Shown here: piece by piece, positions 34,855 to 47,643 of the stretch
How positions within the stretch are numbered: the first letter of the stretch is position 1
Layout of the letters: each line of letters starts with the position of its first letter
Assembly: GCF_014839805.1 (NCBI RefSeq)
Contig: NC_051138.1
Coordinates: 8,430,983 to 8,494,982, forward strand
Direction of reading: 5' to 3'
DNA length: 64,000 nt
Source of the DNA: Manduca sexta
Taxonomy: Eukaryota; Arthropoda; Insecta; Lepidoptera; Sphingidae
Translations under genes and position numbers: made by a program
Notes under the pieces: model-generated
What the model was told of the DNA's origin: nothing
Database searches by the model: none
The model's input: only the letters and a program-made list of their open reading frames with translations

Positions 34855-35853
34855 TAGGGTAGGGCGGGGCCAAAAGGTCCAATTTCACTTCTAGCAATTA
34901 CATTGTGAAAATCAAACCTACTACAACAAAACAAACAACACATATGAAACAAACAATTATCGAACTATGTTTGGCTCAATTCTTGGTTGATTCATCATTA
35001 TAGAAATATATATTTTTACTGTTTTTCTAGACATTGTAATCTGTCTCTTTTTGCCCCATAGTAGGGGTAAAAAGGGACAGCGAGGAGGCAAAAAGGTCCA
35101 ATATTTCGTTCTTAATTTTAAAGGGTTTAATGAAATAATAACTACATATAATTTAATGGAAATCAAAAGTATATTTGTTTTTCAAAAACCAAAAAATAAC
35201 ACATGAGGTTTTCATTATTACAAAAAAAAATATAATCTCTTCATTGAAGTATAATTAAATTTAATCAGTCTTAATCAAATAACAATATATTTTTGGAAAA
35301 TATAAAGTCTTATTTATCAATTCTAACTATCTTAACACTTTAATTAATATTCAGTCTCAGATGAAGAACAAAATTAAACAAATCAGCACTTAAAATTTTA
35401 GAATATTAAACATAGATATTTAAACTCTTATAAAACAAAAATAATTCGCGGTTGGGGTAAAAAGGTCCGGTTGGACCTTTTTACCCCAACCGCGTGTGAG
35501 TATTTATAGAGGTTATACAAAAAAAAACATTCAGTCTACCTTAAAAATGACTATAAAAATTTAAAAACAATTAAATAACGTATAATAAAAAACTATTTCC
35601 AGGCATCGTTAACTTAAAAACAGTCCTTGAAACCAAAAATATTCAAAACGAAAAAATACTTACGTCAAAATTTGGACACGCGACCGTGTATCTCCCGCAA
35701 GCGACGTCGCCCGACGGCCAGCGATAGCGCGTTCCTCCCCCCGCGCCCGCATCTTTACACTTGTGTCATTAGCAACAACGATACGTCACTTGTTTTTGAG
35801 ATATTAGTGGTGGACCTTTTTACCCGCGGACCTTTAAGCCCCGTCCTACCCTA
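34855..35853. mobile_element. Non-autonomous inverted-repeat element built of GGGGTAAAAAGGTCC motifs
   Basis: The left end TAGGGTAGGGCGGGGCCAAA and right end GCCCCGTCCTACCCTA (35838-35853) are inverted copies, enclosing 999 bp. The word (G)GGGTAAAAAGGTCC or its complement recurs inside, at about 34869, 35065, 35091, 35453, 35473 and 35814. It forms a hairpin at 35050-35079 and a perfect one at 35447-35494. A GC-rich patch (35680-35755) lies near the right end. The frames at 34957-35166 (-) and 35627-35974 (+) have no transposase motif. Similar in size and motif style to 21510-22527, so possibly the same superfamily. No clear target duplication. Confidence 0.6.
35447..35494. repeat. Perfect hairpin, 22-bp arms and 4-base loop
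   Basis: The arm CGCGGTTGGGGTAAAAAGGT(CC) is followed by the loop GGTT and then its exact complement. Each arm contains the motif found at the ends of the surrounding element. Confidence 0.95.
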
Positions 35854-36327
35854 CGGGAGCTATGAAAACATTGATTTAATTAAAATACTGACAGTGTCAA
35901 CCATGATTGGACTACTTTTAGGAGCTTTTATTATTTATCACTCCACGTATATAATTTTTATGTGCCATTTCTAAGCGATTGCCAATTAGTACCTAAGTAA
36001 TACATTTTTTGATCTAGTCTATTAAGAAAATATTGTCTATTAACGTTTATATGTCAAGAATATTTTAGTTATATTCCAGAGAAATAATAAATATGCTAGC
36101 TTCTCGCGAAAGCTAGGGTGGACACTAACTTTATTAGGGTTAATCCCGAAAGCGGTCTATTTCCGTGCCAAGTTCTATTTCGGCAGAATCGGTCATTTTA
36201 AAGTAATTTACTATTGAAGCATATGAATATTCAATTGTATTAACCGAACCGTTAATAACTGATTGATTAGAATATATTCATTGGGATCATTCATTTAATT
36301 ACGTTAATATTCACTAGCAAATTTCAT
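35854..36327. other. No gene seen
   Basis: Short AT-rich interval between two mobile elements. Confidence 0.4.
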
Positions 36328-36654
36328 AATAATAATATCAGCCCTGTATTATATACTTGCCCACTGCTGAGCACGGGCCTCCTCTACTACTGAGAGGGAT
36401 TAGGCCTTAGTCCACCACGCTGGCCTAGTGCGGATTGGTAGACTTCACACACCTTCGAAACTCCTATAGAGAACTTCTCAGATGTGCAGGTTTCCTCACG
36501 ATGTTTTCCTTCACCGTTAAAGCTAACGATAAATTCACAAAGAATACACACATGATTTTTTAGAAAAGTCAGAGGTGTGTGCCCTTGGGATTTGAACCTG
36601 CGGACATTCGTCTCGGCAGTCCGTTCCACACCCAACTAGGCTATCGCCGCTATC
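36328..36654 (-). mobile_element. tRNA-derived SINE, full length, with target duplication
   Basis: The minus strand runs from AGCGGCGATAGCCTAGTTGG (A-box region) through B box GGTTCAAATCC to a TGATATTATTATT tail. It is flanked by GCAAATTTCAT (36317-36327) and GCAAGTTTCAT (36655-36665), an 11-bp target duplication with one difference. The 82-codon frame inside it (36387-36635) recurs in the copy at 63103 and is a property of the SINE, not a gene. Confidence 0.9.
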
Positions 36655-36665
36655 GCAAGTTTCAT

Positions 36666-38413
36666 AGTACCTGTGTATTAGGTTTTAGCCTTAGAAAGAT
36701 CAATATAGAGAAGTACTTACTCCGATTTTGCAGTTCCTTAATTTCTTTAGACTATCATCATATAATTTCTGTAGAAGAGCAATAATTGAATATAGACGAA
36801 CACTGTTCTCTTAAAATGTCTAAAAAAACGTGATTCGTATTCGATGTTGTTTTATTTTGATATTTATGATTGACCGAGAGACAAATGCTCCAGTCCCGTG
36901 TTAATAGCTCAACCAATCGCAATAACACTTTTTAAAATTTGCCTTGAAAACAATTATACACTATACTGCCATGCTAAGCTCAAAAGCGGCAATCTCAAAA
37001 TAAAAAACAAAATCTTGATTTTTTATGCCGTCAGATAGCTTAAAGAAATACCAATCCAATGAACCTACCTAAATAATGGTATCCTGTTTAGTACTTGTTA
37101 AATAACCTTAAATTAAATTTTCTATCTCAATTTTACACATAAAACTATGTTTACAAAACTTCGATTATCTCGAAATAAGGTTTCCCTGACGTAACGCTTT
37201 CGCACTTAACACGACAGAATAAAATATTACTGATATATTTTTTGATACCCAAAGTTCATGCTACTATTATCACTAATTACTTACCATCAGGTGCGCTATA
37301 TTTTCCAGTAATCTTCACGAATTCTTTCGTTTTTTTCCCATTCGATAATAATCTAACAATATCTCATGCCTTTCGATCTTGTTTAGCCATTTGTTTTCAA
37401 ACCATGCTGTCCTGTAACTCCTATATAAATTGTATCAAAAATCAAGAATGTGTTCTATCGTAAACGGCAGCGCGGCGTTCCAAAAATAATAGGTACTTTT
37501 TTCACCCGGACTAAGGATAAGTTCAAGAATACAGATATTACTGATTCAATATGCTGGGAAAACTTGTTTCCTTTCGATAACTCGCCAGCTCTATACGTAG
37601 TATCGATTCGGCGCGCGGCCAATTTATTCAAAAAGTACCAAGCGTGAACCGCCCAGACACGGAAGTTACCCAGTTGAAAATTGAATTTATCAAACTTTCC
37701 CGCGACAAACAGATACTTTATAGACTGTGAAATGCAATTTACTTTCAATTGCTATCAATCGTGTGAATTGAGGCTCGTAATGACTAAATGCACGAATGGA
37801 TCACCGGCTACCCATCCAGACCGCGGCAGTTTACATTATATTGAATTCAAAAAATTGCGTAGTCTGATAATAATAATATTTTAAATAATTTATCATCATA
37901 ATCCACTAATTTTTGTCTCACTGCTGGGTTCTATTTCCATCCCCGATCGTTCGTTAATCCTCAAGAATAACCTTTTCATGGAAGATCACTTTAATTCTAT
38001 TCTATTTAATAAAATGAATTGAACATAAACATTTCAGTTTCGTTGTTTGATTTTTTTAAGTTTTGTTTATTTTCGTTCTGAACAGAAATTTCGTTCTCAT
38101 AGTGAAGTATAAAAGTATTAGATATACCTAGAAGCTCTCTACTCACACCGTTCGTTAGAATGTGCAATTTGCCCCGTCAATCCATCGACAATTTACGGTC
38201 TTGAAATCACATTGTTTTCGGGGATGTTGAGCACGATGAATGCTGCCAATATTTCTGCCTCGTATCGCAATATATTTACTACTAAAATTGACCGACAGGA
38301 TTCATTCACAAAACTCGGCATGCACGACATACACGAACGTTCACGGCAACCGATGTCGTATATTGAAAAATAGCAGGTTTTAACACATGCGGAATATGTC
38401 ATGCACGATACAT
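36666..38413. other. Unique DNA, no supported gene
   Basis: Open frames on both strands overlap at 37450-37748 (65 codons plus, 97 codons minus) in a mildly GC-raised block. Neither has a domain or splice context. A 154-codon minus frame (38193-38657) spans the hairpin at 38414 and is not credible as a gene. Confidence 0.35.
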
Positions 38414-38466
38414 GTATGGTATATTGAATTATCACAGGAGTGCTGTGATAATTCAATATACCATAC
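38414..38466. repeat. Perfect hairpin, 23-bp arms and 7-base loop
   Basis: The arm GTATGGTATATTGAATTATC(ACA), loop GGAGTGC and the exact complementary arm; one further T-A pair extends it. It is not part of a recognised repeat in this window. It could be the tip of a small foldback transposon or a very short precursor-like RNA. Perfect pairing without bulges is unusual for a microRNA. Confidence 0.95.
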
Positions 38467-41400
38467 ACTTGTGTTCCTTCATAACAATTTTGTACCATAC
38501 TGGCTTTTGCTAACATCAATCCCATTGAAACCATGCGGCTTCTCGGGGGAAATAGTATCTTGTTTATTAATCTAGATACAACAATCTCTTTTATATTCAT
38601 TTTTTTTATCGTTTTCTTTCCTGTCAGCTCCTTCTTTCTTCTTTGTTTACTCTGCATTCTTTCATTTATTTTATGCCTAATATAAAATGTCTGTAGTTAT
38701 ATAAGCGACTTAATATGAGTAATTATAATTAAATATTCTCATGTACCTTGATTTATGTTTCCCCACTGAATAAAACATTTATTATATTTTTATTTTGATA
38801 TATTACGATCTATACATTGGCAAGAATTAAGCTTGTTTCTTAGGATTATCAGCGTAATTAAAAAGCAAAAATCTTTATCAACCCAAACACTTATAGCATT
38901 ACATAGTATAGTGCAAGTTTCGATAACAAACTAACAATCGATTAATTATTATTAACACATTACCATTCTCAAGAAAAATATATCGTTAAATAAGTAAAAT
39001 TATAAAATTAATATAATTTGAACACGAATATACCATCCAACTTCGAGCTTAAGTCGGGCATTGAGGTATAAACTTCCACCATTCCAAGAAATTAATTTTC
39101 ATTTTAGTTAGTTACGAACGAAGAAAAAACGTTCATTTTCTTATATTGAGTCCCTAAAAGTATTTTTCCGAGTGGTGCCTGATCGTAACGACTTATTTAC
39201 GGCTACATGGAATCTTTGGAAAAGTTTTCATGTGTTGGCAATAAACGCAGATGGTCTTTGACGAGGCGAAAAGATTTAAATACCTATAAAATTGTAGGTT
39301 ATAGGTATACGCTTTTTATTCTGGTACAGAAAGTTACTTAAACTGGTACTGGTTACTCTACAAATTATCTTTAACCATGGTCTAAGGCTACGTATTTTTT
39401 AAGCTTATAGTAGCAATAAAATTGCATAAAAAATTGCAATGCTTTCAGTCCAATTCGTTAAAAGATGTGTGGGATCCAAAGTCAGACAAGACATCCATTA
39501 TGCTTAGATACTTGTATTTATAAATATAATATTCTCTTTTGAATAACAACATTAAATCATGATAGTCCTGATACAAAACGACATAACATAAACCTTGTGA
39601 GTGAAAAATAAATACGAAATGAAAATAAAACGGAATAAAAATAATAGGGCCGTGTATAAACACGAATTTATAAAATAAACATGATATTACAACATGTGGA
39701 AATGTGTACCTATTGAGCCATAAAATGAACGACACTTCAGCCCAACACGCATTTAAAAATAAATTCAATTCACACAGATTTTATAACCGTATATCGGCGT
39801 TAGGTGATGATTGTAGAGGCATTTTTGGCTGGTTGATCCGACAGCAAAGTTAATTCCGCATGTCCTCTCGTAACTTCGGAGTGACCACTAGACGTCACTC
39901 TCGCTGGCAGATATTATGATGTCCGTAATTAAAGGGGTGCTTGGTAAACGTCATAGGTCGACTCGCGGCCGATTCCAATGCGCCGGTTTCAATTAAATTC
40001 CGACATGGTACGGTCAGGCTCACTTGCTGAAGAGCTCTCATTCAACGCGGTTGCGGAGTGCGGATCTAATTCATTCACGCTTCTTACCCACATTTTTGTG
40101 TGAACTGTTTTATTGAAATGAAGAAAATATTTTACTGAAAATATGTTCGCAGCTTTGTCTGCATGTAAGTCTATTAGCGGTATGAAAGTCTTCTTGTGCA
40201 GTGTGCATTTTTTAAGATATAAATAAACGTATTTGTTAAAATATTACTTGGTCTATCCTCATTAGTTTTATAAGATGAGATTGATGGATGATGATTTATT
40301 AGATTAAATTCGAATGAGGTATTTATTCCTTGTGCTAAATTTCATCTTTTGATCTTTTCAACAGTATATGTGTTATTAGTTAATAAACTTCTAAACATTG
40401 CTACATACTTTTTCAATAATTATAATATCGGGTAGGAATTAGGTCGTGGGATAGTAGATGACCTTGATCAGTTGTCCTATATTTGATTGGTAAGAAAATC
40501 ACAAAGTCTTGGGCACCTGTCTACGCGATTTTATATAATTAAAATATATTATTTATAGTGTGAATAAATGCATTTGTTCAATTTTATAATTGCACAATTA
40601 GAACGAGCAAATTGTTACGATTTCAATACACAGCAAAAATGTGGTGCAATATTTTATTTCATACTCCCAAAAGATTCCATTTGTCTTCTCCGTTCTCAAA
40701 CAAGTGTATTCCCAGTAGAGTTTTCGAAGCAACTTTACTGCCCCTGCGATAAGATAGAATAAGCCCTTTGTGCTCGTATGTCAGTTCTTCCTGTAAACCA
40801 ACACTGACTGTAACAACGATTCAATCTGGAAACGATTATGAATTATGTATTCATATTACATTATATTGTTAATTATATATTCTTTGTTTTCTGCCTTTTT
40901 TGTTACTTGGACAGGTATTATGATGAAGAAAAATAAAGAAAATGTTTATTTAGGACTGTAAAATATTTTCTGAGATAATCAAAGTATGTTTAAATTAATT
41001 TAACAATTTACCAATAATAATATAAATAATAGTTCGTCAAATGTTGAGTTAATTTAGATGGTTAGATATTTAGTACTTAGAAGTACTTAAACGTGGAAGT
41101 CGATTAACGTATTTAGATAACATTTGGTACATTCATAGACCAAACTGCACATGGCCTCTAAGACGTGTTCTGTAATAATAAATTATTAATACATTTTTAT
41201 TCACAAATGGCTTGGCTACATTTTATCTTGAAAGAGTACTGTTAATTGAATTTTAAGGAATTCGGAATAAGATCAATAATTCAGGCAGAGACGCTAAAGT
41301 GATATAAAAATATAACAATATAATTGGCCGCTGCTGTTTACAGTGCTGCAGTAAAATGTGAAAGTTCACAATAACATTTATATGTACAAATTCCCAACAC

Positions 41401-41478
41401 TTTTTTTGAATTTAAGGCCTCAGGGATAATCATCGGTCACTAATGTAAAGCCATTAATAATGAATTTCTTTTATAGAG
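38467..41478. other. Unique DNA, no gene seen
   Basis: The block 39780-40090 is GC-raised and non-repetitive. It holds TGACCACTAGACGTCACTCT (a CRE/ATF-like GACGTCA) and two TCAATTAAA/GTAATTAAA homeodomain-type cores. It is not open in any frame. The rest is AT-rich without recognised features. Confidence 0.35.
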
Positions 41479-41590
41479 GAAGGTAGGCAAACGAACAGTT
41501 GGGTTACTTGATGGAAAAACATTACACTGGGAGCCATGCCGACTTTATAAAGAGAAGTTATGGGGTTTGATAGAAGGATTTGTTAGTTCC
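41479..41590 (+). repeat. Worn SINE-like repeat
   Basis: GGAAGGTAGGCAAACGAACA and GTTGGGTTACTTGATGG followed by GGAGCCATGCCGACTTTATA match the opening of a common lepidopteran repeat (AGGCAAACGAGCAGACGG...CACCTGATGG), as I recall it. Confidence 0.4.
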
Positions 41591-42744
41591 GGCAATTATA
41601 ATGTTTGCTTTTTTACATAATGTACAAACTACTAATTAAACTGAAATATTAAGATGATATATGATTAAGTAATACCTACTTAGAAAGTATTGAATGTACA
41701 TATACCTTAGCTATTATTAATACTCTTTGAGTCTGTGTATCTATATAATATACTACACATCATATTATAAGAAAAATAGTGTATGTTAAAAAGAACGCAA
41801 ATTATGACGAAACAGAAAATACCTTTTATAAACATAATTAATTTTAGTAAACAGTAAAAATATAAGACGGAACATTCTAAAGTAGATATATTATCACAAC
41901 CGTAAAATAGAATCATTACTTAATATTTATTTGTAAACATTAATCTAATGCCAACACTACGATTTTAATACAAGTCTATTATAATGGAATAGAGTTATTA
42001 AGCAAGTTTTAATGCATAAAATCAGCAAAACTAATATTTGTGGAGGACGGTTGCGTAGCTAAAATATAATTCCCAGCGAGCAAAGTACTGTCAAGGGTAT
42101 TTGAGGTAATAAATCAAGCCACTTTTGGGATTTTGCCTTGTGCGCGATAATGCGATCGTTGTCATCGTATCTTATTACCTGTTGAACAAGGATTCAATTT
42201 TGTAAGTTACAAAATGAACTACAGATATATTTTATAATTTATAATGCTTCACAGTTAATGTTGACCTTCCCGCATTATCGAGCAAAAGTTTGGTATATGA
42301 ATATTTGCTATCGGAAATCTATTGTTTCTATGATCTCTATGATTAATTTCACAAAGGTTATAAAAATATATGACTAAGACTTTTTAAATGCGAAGAAAGG
42401 CTTCCACCCACCATTAACCCGTAAATGGTTCAAACTTCTATTGTTCTTTCGTTTGTTTGATCTAAAGCAACAGGTCTAAAAATATGACGCATACTAATAA
42501 AAATCGTGCGAGGGAAAAATCTACTCAGCGAAAGGTGCAAAGGTCCGGCTACGAGTGCTCGCTACTTTATTCTAAATTGAGAGATTTGAGTGGAAATGGA
42601 GCCGGGTAACTGAGATAATGCACTGTCAGCAAATTATGTTCAAGATTTACTCTATATTTGTTCATTTGATTTAGGAGGATTTGATTGGATATTCTGCGTG
42701 AAAGGCACACTTTTCTCCACTTCCCTTATGCCCAGTAGTATAAT
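41591..42744. other. AT-rich DNA, no gene seen
   Basis: Nothing recognised. Confidence 0.4.
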
Positions 42745-42991
42745 TATACGCACTCTTAATAAAATAATGACCTATTTCAAAATTGTTAATTTATGGCAGT
42801 CGTCGGAAGAAAAAATCTGTTTGCGACCTTTTAGTTTTTTCCCTTTTCTTTCATGCTATAGGTTTCATATTTACCTATATTTAATAGGCTCTATTTTATA
42901 GCAACTTCAAAAAAGCATAAAATAGTTTTCCGACGACTGCTACAAATTAACAATTTTGAAATAGATCATTATTTTATTAAGAGTGCGTATA
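42745..42991. mobile_element. TA-flanked MITE with ~64-bp inverted repeats
   Basis: The arm from 42745 (TATACGCACTCTTAATAAAA ... GGCAGTCGTCGGAA, ending 42808) matches the inverted arm 42928-42991 with about three differences. The 119-bp middle is unique. TA at both outer edges fits a TA target duplication as made by Tc1/mariner-type transposases. The frame at 42698-42901 merely crosses it. Confidence 0.75.
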
Positions 42992-43155
42992 GGATATTGT
43001 TATCAATGGCACATTGTTAAATCCTGTAATTACTTTAACTGTGATCAGGTTATTTCACATTAATCACTGCAGTTGCACAAGTTATAAAATGTTACTCGTC
43101 CAGATTATCACCCATTTTAACCTGTAGAAAACCAGGAACCTAGAAATATAATTTA
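42992..43155. other. No gene seen
   Basis: Short AT-rich interval. Confidence 0.4.
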
Positions 43156-43375
43156 TTCCTACTCGGATGTCGGCCATGGCGGTCAATTTCACTCAGATAT
43201 TATAGTGCACAATTTTGTGCGCCAATATAGGCAAATTCTCTGTTCCTTCACTCTCATAATTCGGTAGGATAGCAATCCGCCATGATCGGAAAGAAATCGG
43301 GTGCAGGACCAACGGTTTTGAGTGTTTTCCGAGACATGATGGCACCACGCCGCCAACTTCCTGACTCTGAGCTGC
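43156..43375 (-). repeat. Lepidopteran SINE-like repeat (family D)
   Basis: The minus strand contains CTCAGAGTCAGGAAGTTGGC, CTCGGAAAACACTCAAAACC, GTTGGTCCTGCACCCGAT, CGGATTGCTATCC, ATTATGAGAGTGAAGGAACA, GTGCACTATAATATCTGAG and GACCGCCATGGCCGACATCC. I recall this order from a widespread moth/butterfly repeat. The front part recurs at 62972-63095. Overlapping minus frames here (43189-43580) are repeat-derived. Confidence 0.6.
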
Positions 43376-43394
43376 AACAGAATAATTTATTACT

Positions 43395-43670
43395 TTTTGC
43401 TTTGACGACCTTACCGTTCGCCGGATGGTGAGCGATACGACCGCCCATAAACAGTAGAAACACCGTCCAACACCTTGAATTCGAAATATTGTTTGGTAAT
43501 ACACTGCGCTCGCCATCCTCAAAAATTAGATGTTTAGTCTCATTATGTCCAGTAGTTATAATGGCTAAAATTGCCTTCAAACCGGGACATAACAGTGACT
43601 ACAGACTGCTGCTTGGCGGCAGAGAATTTACAGGCAAAATTCACATATGAGAGACCTACCACCAATAAAG
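43395..43670 (+). repeat. SINE-like lepidopteran repeat (family B)
   Basis: TTCGCCGGATGGTGAGCGAT, ACGACCGCCCATAAACAGTA, CACTGCGCTCGCCATCC, AGTCTCATTATGTCCAGTAG, CAGACTGCTGCTTGGCGGCA and CACATATGAGAGACCTACCA: the same blocks as 28864-29120, better preserved. Confidence 0.7.
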
Positions 43671-46430
43671 GTTTTAAAATGGAAAAACCCAGTCACAATG
43701 TTGTTTTTGTTGTTGTATCAGACACGGAAATAAAGCGTGGTAATCGTACTCGTACTGCGTATGCAATACACCTAGGCCACGGAGGTAAATCATCTCTTAA
43801 ATAAAATAATAAATTAAATAACGTTGGCAATATGTAACAGACTGAAGAATTGGAAAAACTTTCGTCTGAGATGGAAATATCTATGAAAAAAAGGGATAAG
43901 AAGTAAAATAATTCCAACTAAGAAAAGCATTTAAAACATATAATTTTTCTTTAACCTTTTCAAAATATGATTTTAGCTTATAAGAGAAAAAAGTTTTATG
44001 CAGCTGGAGACGACAGTTGCAGCTGTGCTCCTGCTAAGGTTTAGATAAAATTCAATTTTGTGTAAAAAGAGACTTTACAGATGGTATAAAGTTATTTAAC
44101 TATACGACTCTGTACTGGTTGGTTAAGTCTAGTGTTCTGTATTCTAATTCGATTTAACAATAGTTTCTACGAGGAGTTTATTTATAGTTGTAACATAAAT
44201 AAACACCATACAAGCCAGTATTTGAATATGCATGGTATCGTAGCACATTGACTAAGAGAATCGCTGAATTACTATCTGAGAGTATTACGAATGGCCAATT
44301 GTTCAGATGAATTAGCGACGATTGCACCTGATTGTTCATTGAAAGTCGCGATTAAACACTGGAATTATTCTGAAAGTCCAAATTTTAATTTGCTATAACT
44401 ATAGTTACCTATCCAATTGTTAACGCGTAATCGACTTATATCGCATAAATCATTTCACTAATTTGAACAATATAGGTATTATTAGGTAATATATTTGTCT
44501 TTCCTATTTCCATTGTCTTAGATGTATTCTTTCGCAAATAATGTTCAACCAACCATAATCATATTATTAGGGTAGATTGATATGTCATCGGTCAACAGTT
44601 GTAATCTCGGCTTGTTAAGTAGAATTTACTGGCAACGTATGGTAGGTACTCGTATGCATATGTATGAAACTAAGGCATACACGAATATTATATTTAAAAA
44701 AAAACGTTCCCAACGCCCAAATTCTGTCACACGGTTTAAAAAATTATGGACTGAAAAGTTATCTACCAATTTAGGACATAAGAAATCTAATTTTAATTTT
44801 CACTGTATTTTGACACAATATTTATAAACTAAAACAAGTATGTAGCAAACGTTAAAGTAATTATTTGTTTCCAATAAATCGCATAATAAGGCAATAAACA
44901 CAAAGTATTGTCTTCGGTCGTATACACTACGTATAAAAGAAGATTTATAGGTCGATTAAGACCCTTTGAAGGTCTGCCGCAAACGTGCGCTACCGTAGTT
45001 TGTTGAGCCACTAACTTGCCATTATTGAACGCAACTTGAAACAATTTTAGTACCTGTCAATTCAAAAATAACTATTGATTGACCACTTCACATTTATATT
45101 GTTATTGGCTTACTTACAATTTTTTTAACTTAATAATTTATTAATCTTAAAAAATAGTATACAATCATAATTTTGAAAATACTGTTGTTCCTTGCACTAA
45201 GCTCGCAGACATGTATAGCCTAAATATAATTGTAAGTTTCAGCTCGTATGATCGTTATGATGGCGCTGAATTGTATGCTAATTTCAATAATCTATCCCAA
45301 TTACGTGAGTAATAATATATTATAGTCGTGTTACTATGCATGCACCTTTGAACAATGAACTAATTGAAACACATTACGTTATATTATTTCCTGTCATTAA
45401 TTGTTACAAATGTTTGAGATACTGGACCGTCTTCAATAAACGAGCCTAATGTAATCTTCAATCTAATACCAAGAAGAATCCAATCAAAATAAGTAGTTTG
45501 TAAGTATATATGGAAAAAATGCGGTTAATTTAATATTAGAAATATTACGAAATTATTGTGAAATCATAATAAGTAGTTAAACGTATCCAAATTTAAATTA
45601 CAATTATGTTATCACACAGTCGTAATCATTATTTCAAAAATAAAATAAAAATCTCGTTTAGTATAAAAATATATATTTATAAAGCAATAAGAGAAAAAAA
45701 TAAACAATTAAATTCGGTGTACGGTGCGTACGTATTTATAATTTGTTTTACCAGGCAAATGGCCGTGTCCAAGTGTTTGCCTAGAGGTTTATCGAATGAA
45801 TGACTGCAAAAACAACACCAGAAATGTTTCAAATAAATAAGTTATTTTTATAGGCGCTAGATATATTAAGTTTACACAAACTCACATATTAGACCGCTAT
45901 CACAAATCTCCGTTAGCGGACTGGAAGTTAAATTGAATGTCTAAGCTCGCAATCGAGGATTCAGCAAATACTAGTATCTATTGGAAGCGACCGGAGTCTT
46001 TAAGAAAATCCCTCAGCTTCAACTCTTCCACTGCGATTTGAGTTAGAACTGCCACCGAATCGATTATTTTGAACTTAGTACTCACATTTTTAAATTTATT
46101 GTGTACGTTATTTTATTTTTAATCCCGCACTGTTCTTATTAGTACTTTCATGACGCACGTAGACAAACAAATAACCAGAAATATTTTGTCATTATTATTT
46201 GATTTACTTTAGTCCGTATTTAAAGCTAAAAATGTTTCGAAAAATAGACAAAAAGGTTTTTTTTTATTTTTTAAATCTTACACCCGTAGTCATAAACAAT
46301 GCAATGGGGACGCATAATGGCAGCAATTCCATTAGCTTCTCTGAATTTTTGTTCTTTGTTTAGCTTTGTATCTCTGACAGCTAATTAAGAAAAAGTTCTA
46401 TGTCAATATTAGCCAAACACAGGGCCCTTA
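43671..46430. other. Unique AT-rich DNA, no gene seen
   Basis: Short frames at 43693-43917 (-), 44582-44827 (+), 44829-45044 (-) and 45606-45803 (+) show no domain or supporting signals. Confidence 0.4.
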
Positions 46431-46740
46431 TATCTTTTTCCGCGGAGAAAAACGCCTTTTCGCTACCAAAACTGGTGGGATGATTGGAACGGTTATGTTG
46501 ATTTCATAGGTCTTACGGCCCAATGGCGACACTCGGGAGTAGGTATAGCATTATACCACCGGCATACCCACCAAAACCCACGGCGTCCTTGTTCGGCACA
46601 TACAGAAGGGCCCCGAAGCATCTTGTTACATTGAGATAGCTGCGCGAATCCGTCCCTGAGCGCCCTTATACCTACGCACTGTGAAAGCTGTGATACTGAG
46701 AGCACTGAGAATCAAACTTATCATCACCGCATTGCTCCGT
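46431..46740 (-). repeat. Probable LINE-derived fragment
   Basis: A GC-raised block. Its minus strand reads RRGFWWVCRWYNAIPTPECR and HWAVRPMKST before a stop, then GTTCCAATCATCCCACCAG and TTTTCTCCGCGG. I recall near-identical peptides from lepidopteran non-LTR element gene models. No RT motif is present, so it is at most a non-catalytic or 3' piece. Confidence 0.4.
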
Positions 46741-47521
46741 TCTTGGTTAAGTAACATTTCTGAAGACGGACCAAGTATAATTATTTGTTTATAAATACTT
46801 TTCCTGCTTACCTTTCAATTGTTTTATAATTCATATATTTATAGTAGATTTTTCATATAGCATTTATACGACTAACGAATATATTTGTATTTAGTAAATA
46901 AATAGTAGCGACAATTTCGATAACTGCATTAAATTCATCGAAGCATATTCCAGTTTCATTGGCCTTCATACAATAACCGTTAATATTATCGACACCGGTT
47001 ACCGTTGCATTTCGCAAAATTAAATACATGGCGCTGAATATCGTGGCGGCGGGACGAGCAGAGAGGTCCCACTCGGCTTTGTTACTTCTACAGGACAAAA
47101 GTAAATGAGAATTGCCCTTAATTGGAATTGTAAATGAGTCTTGCGGCGCTTTCTTGTCGGTTGAACGCCCGTTCCGCCATCACAGTAGAATAAACTGTGA
47201 TGATTTCATTTAAATTAATTCTCGGTGCGGCGGCGGCGGACGATGGACGACAACGCTGCATTGAGACATCTCGGCGCCATTTGTACAGACTTCGTGCTTA
47301 TTTAAATTGTCTCATGTTCTAGATTCTTCGACTGGTAGTAATTACTGTTTTTTCCCTGAAGAAGCAATTCCCATTTTTAAAGGCAAATTACCCCTTTGTG
47401 AAAGGGCTTAAGTTTATTGGAGAGGAATAATTACTTCAATTAAATTTGTTTGTTACTTTTATCCTGTAGATAATATTACTTTGCAAAACAGATAATCATC
47501 TTGGGTTAAGTCAACATTTAA
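46741..47521. other. Unique DNA with a short GC-rich patch
   Basis: 47215-47290 is markedly GC-rich (GGTGCGGCGGCGGCGGACGA) within AT-rich DNA and is not recognisably repetitive. The minus frame at 46853-47098 has no domain. Confidence 0.35.
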
Positions 47522-47640
47522 TCTATACTTATAATAAATCTGTAGAGAGGTCAATTCTGTACATGGAATATATTTCCAAAATAACTATCAGGGGGTGATT
47601 AGGGATCGATACTGGTGCCAAAAATGCAATTAGTAAAATT

Positions 47641-47643
<3 letters not shown>

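Noticed and set aside
35627..35974. 115-codon plus-strand frame with a hydrophobic end
   Set aside because: It spans the right terminus of the inverted-repeat element and leaves it without interruption, so it is fortuitous.
36387..36635. 82-codon frame also seen at 63118-63366
   Set aside because: Both lie entirely inside copies of the same tRNA-derived SINE, so the conserved frame reflects repeat identity.
38193..38657. 154-codon minus-strand frame, one of the longest in the window
   Set aside because: It crosses the perfect hairpin at 38414-38466 and has no domain, signal peptide or splice support.
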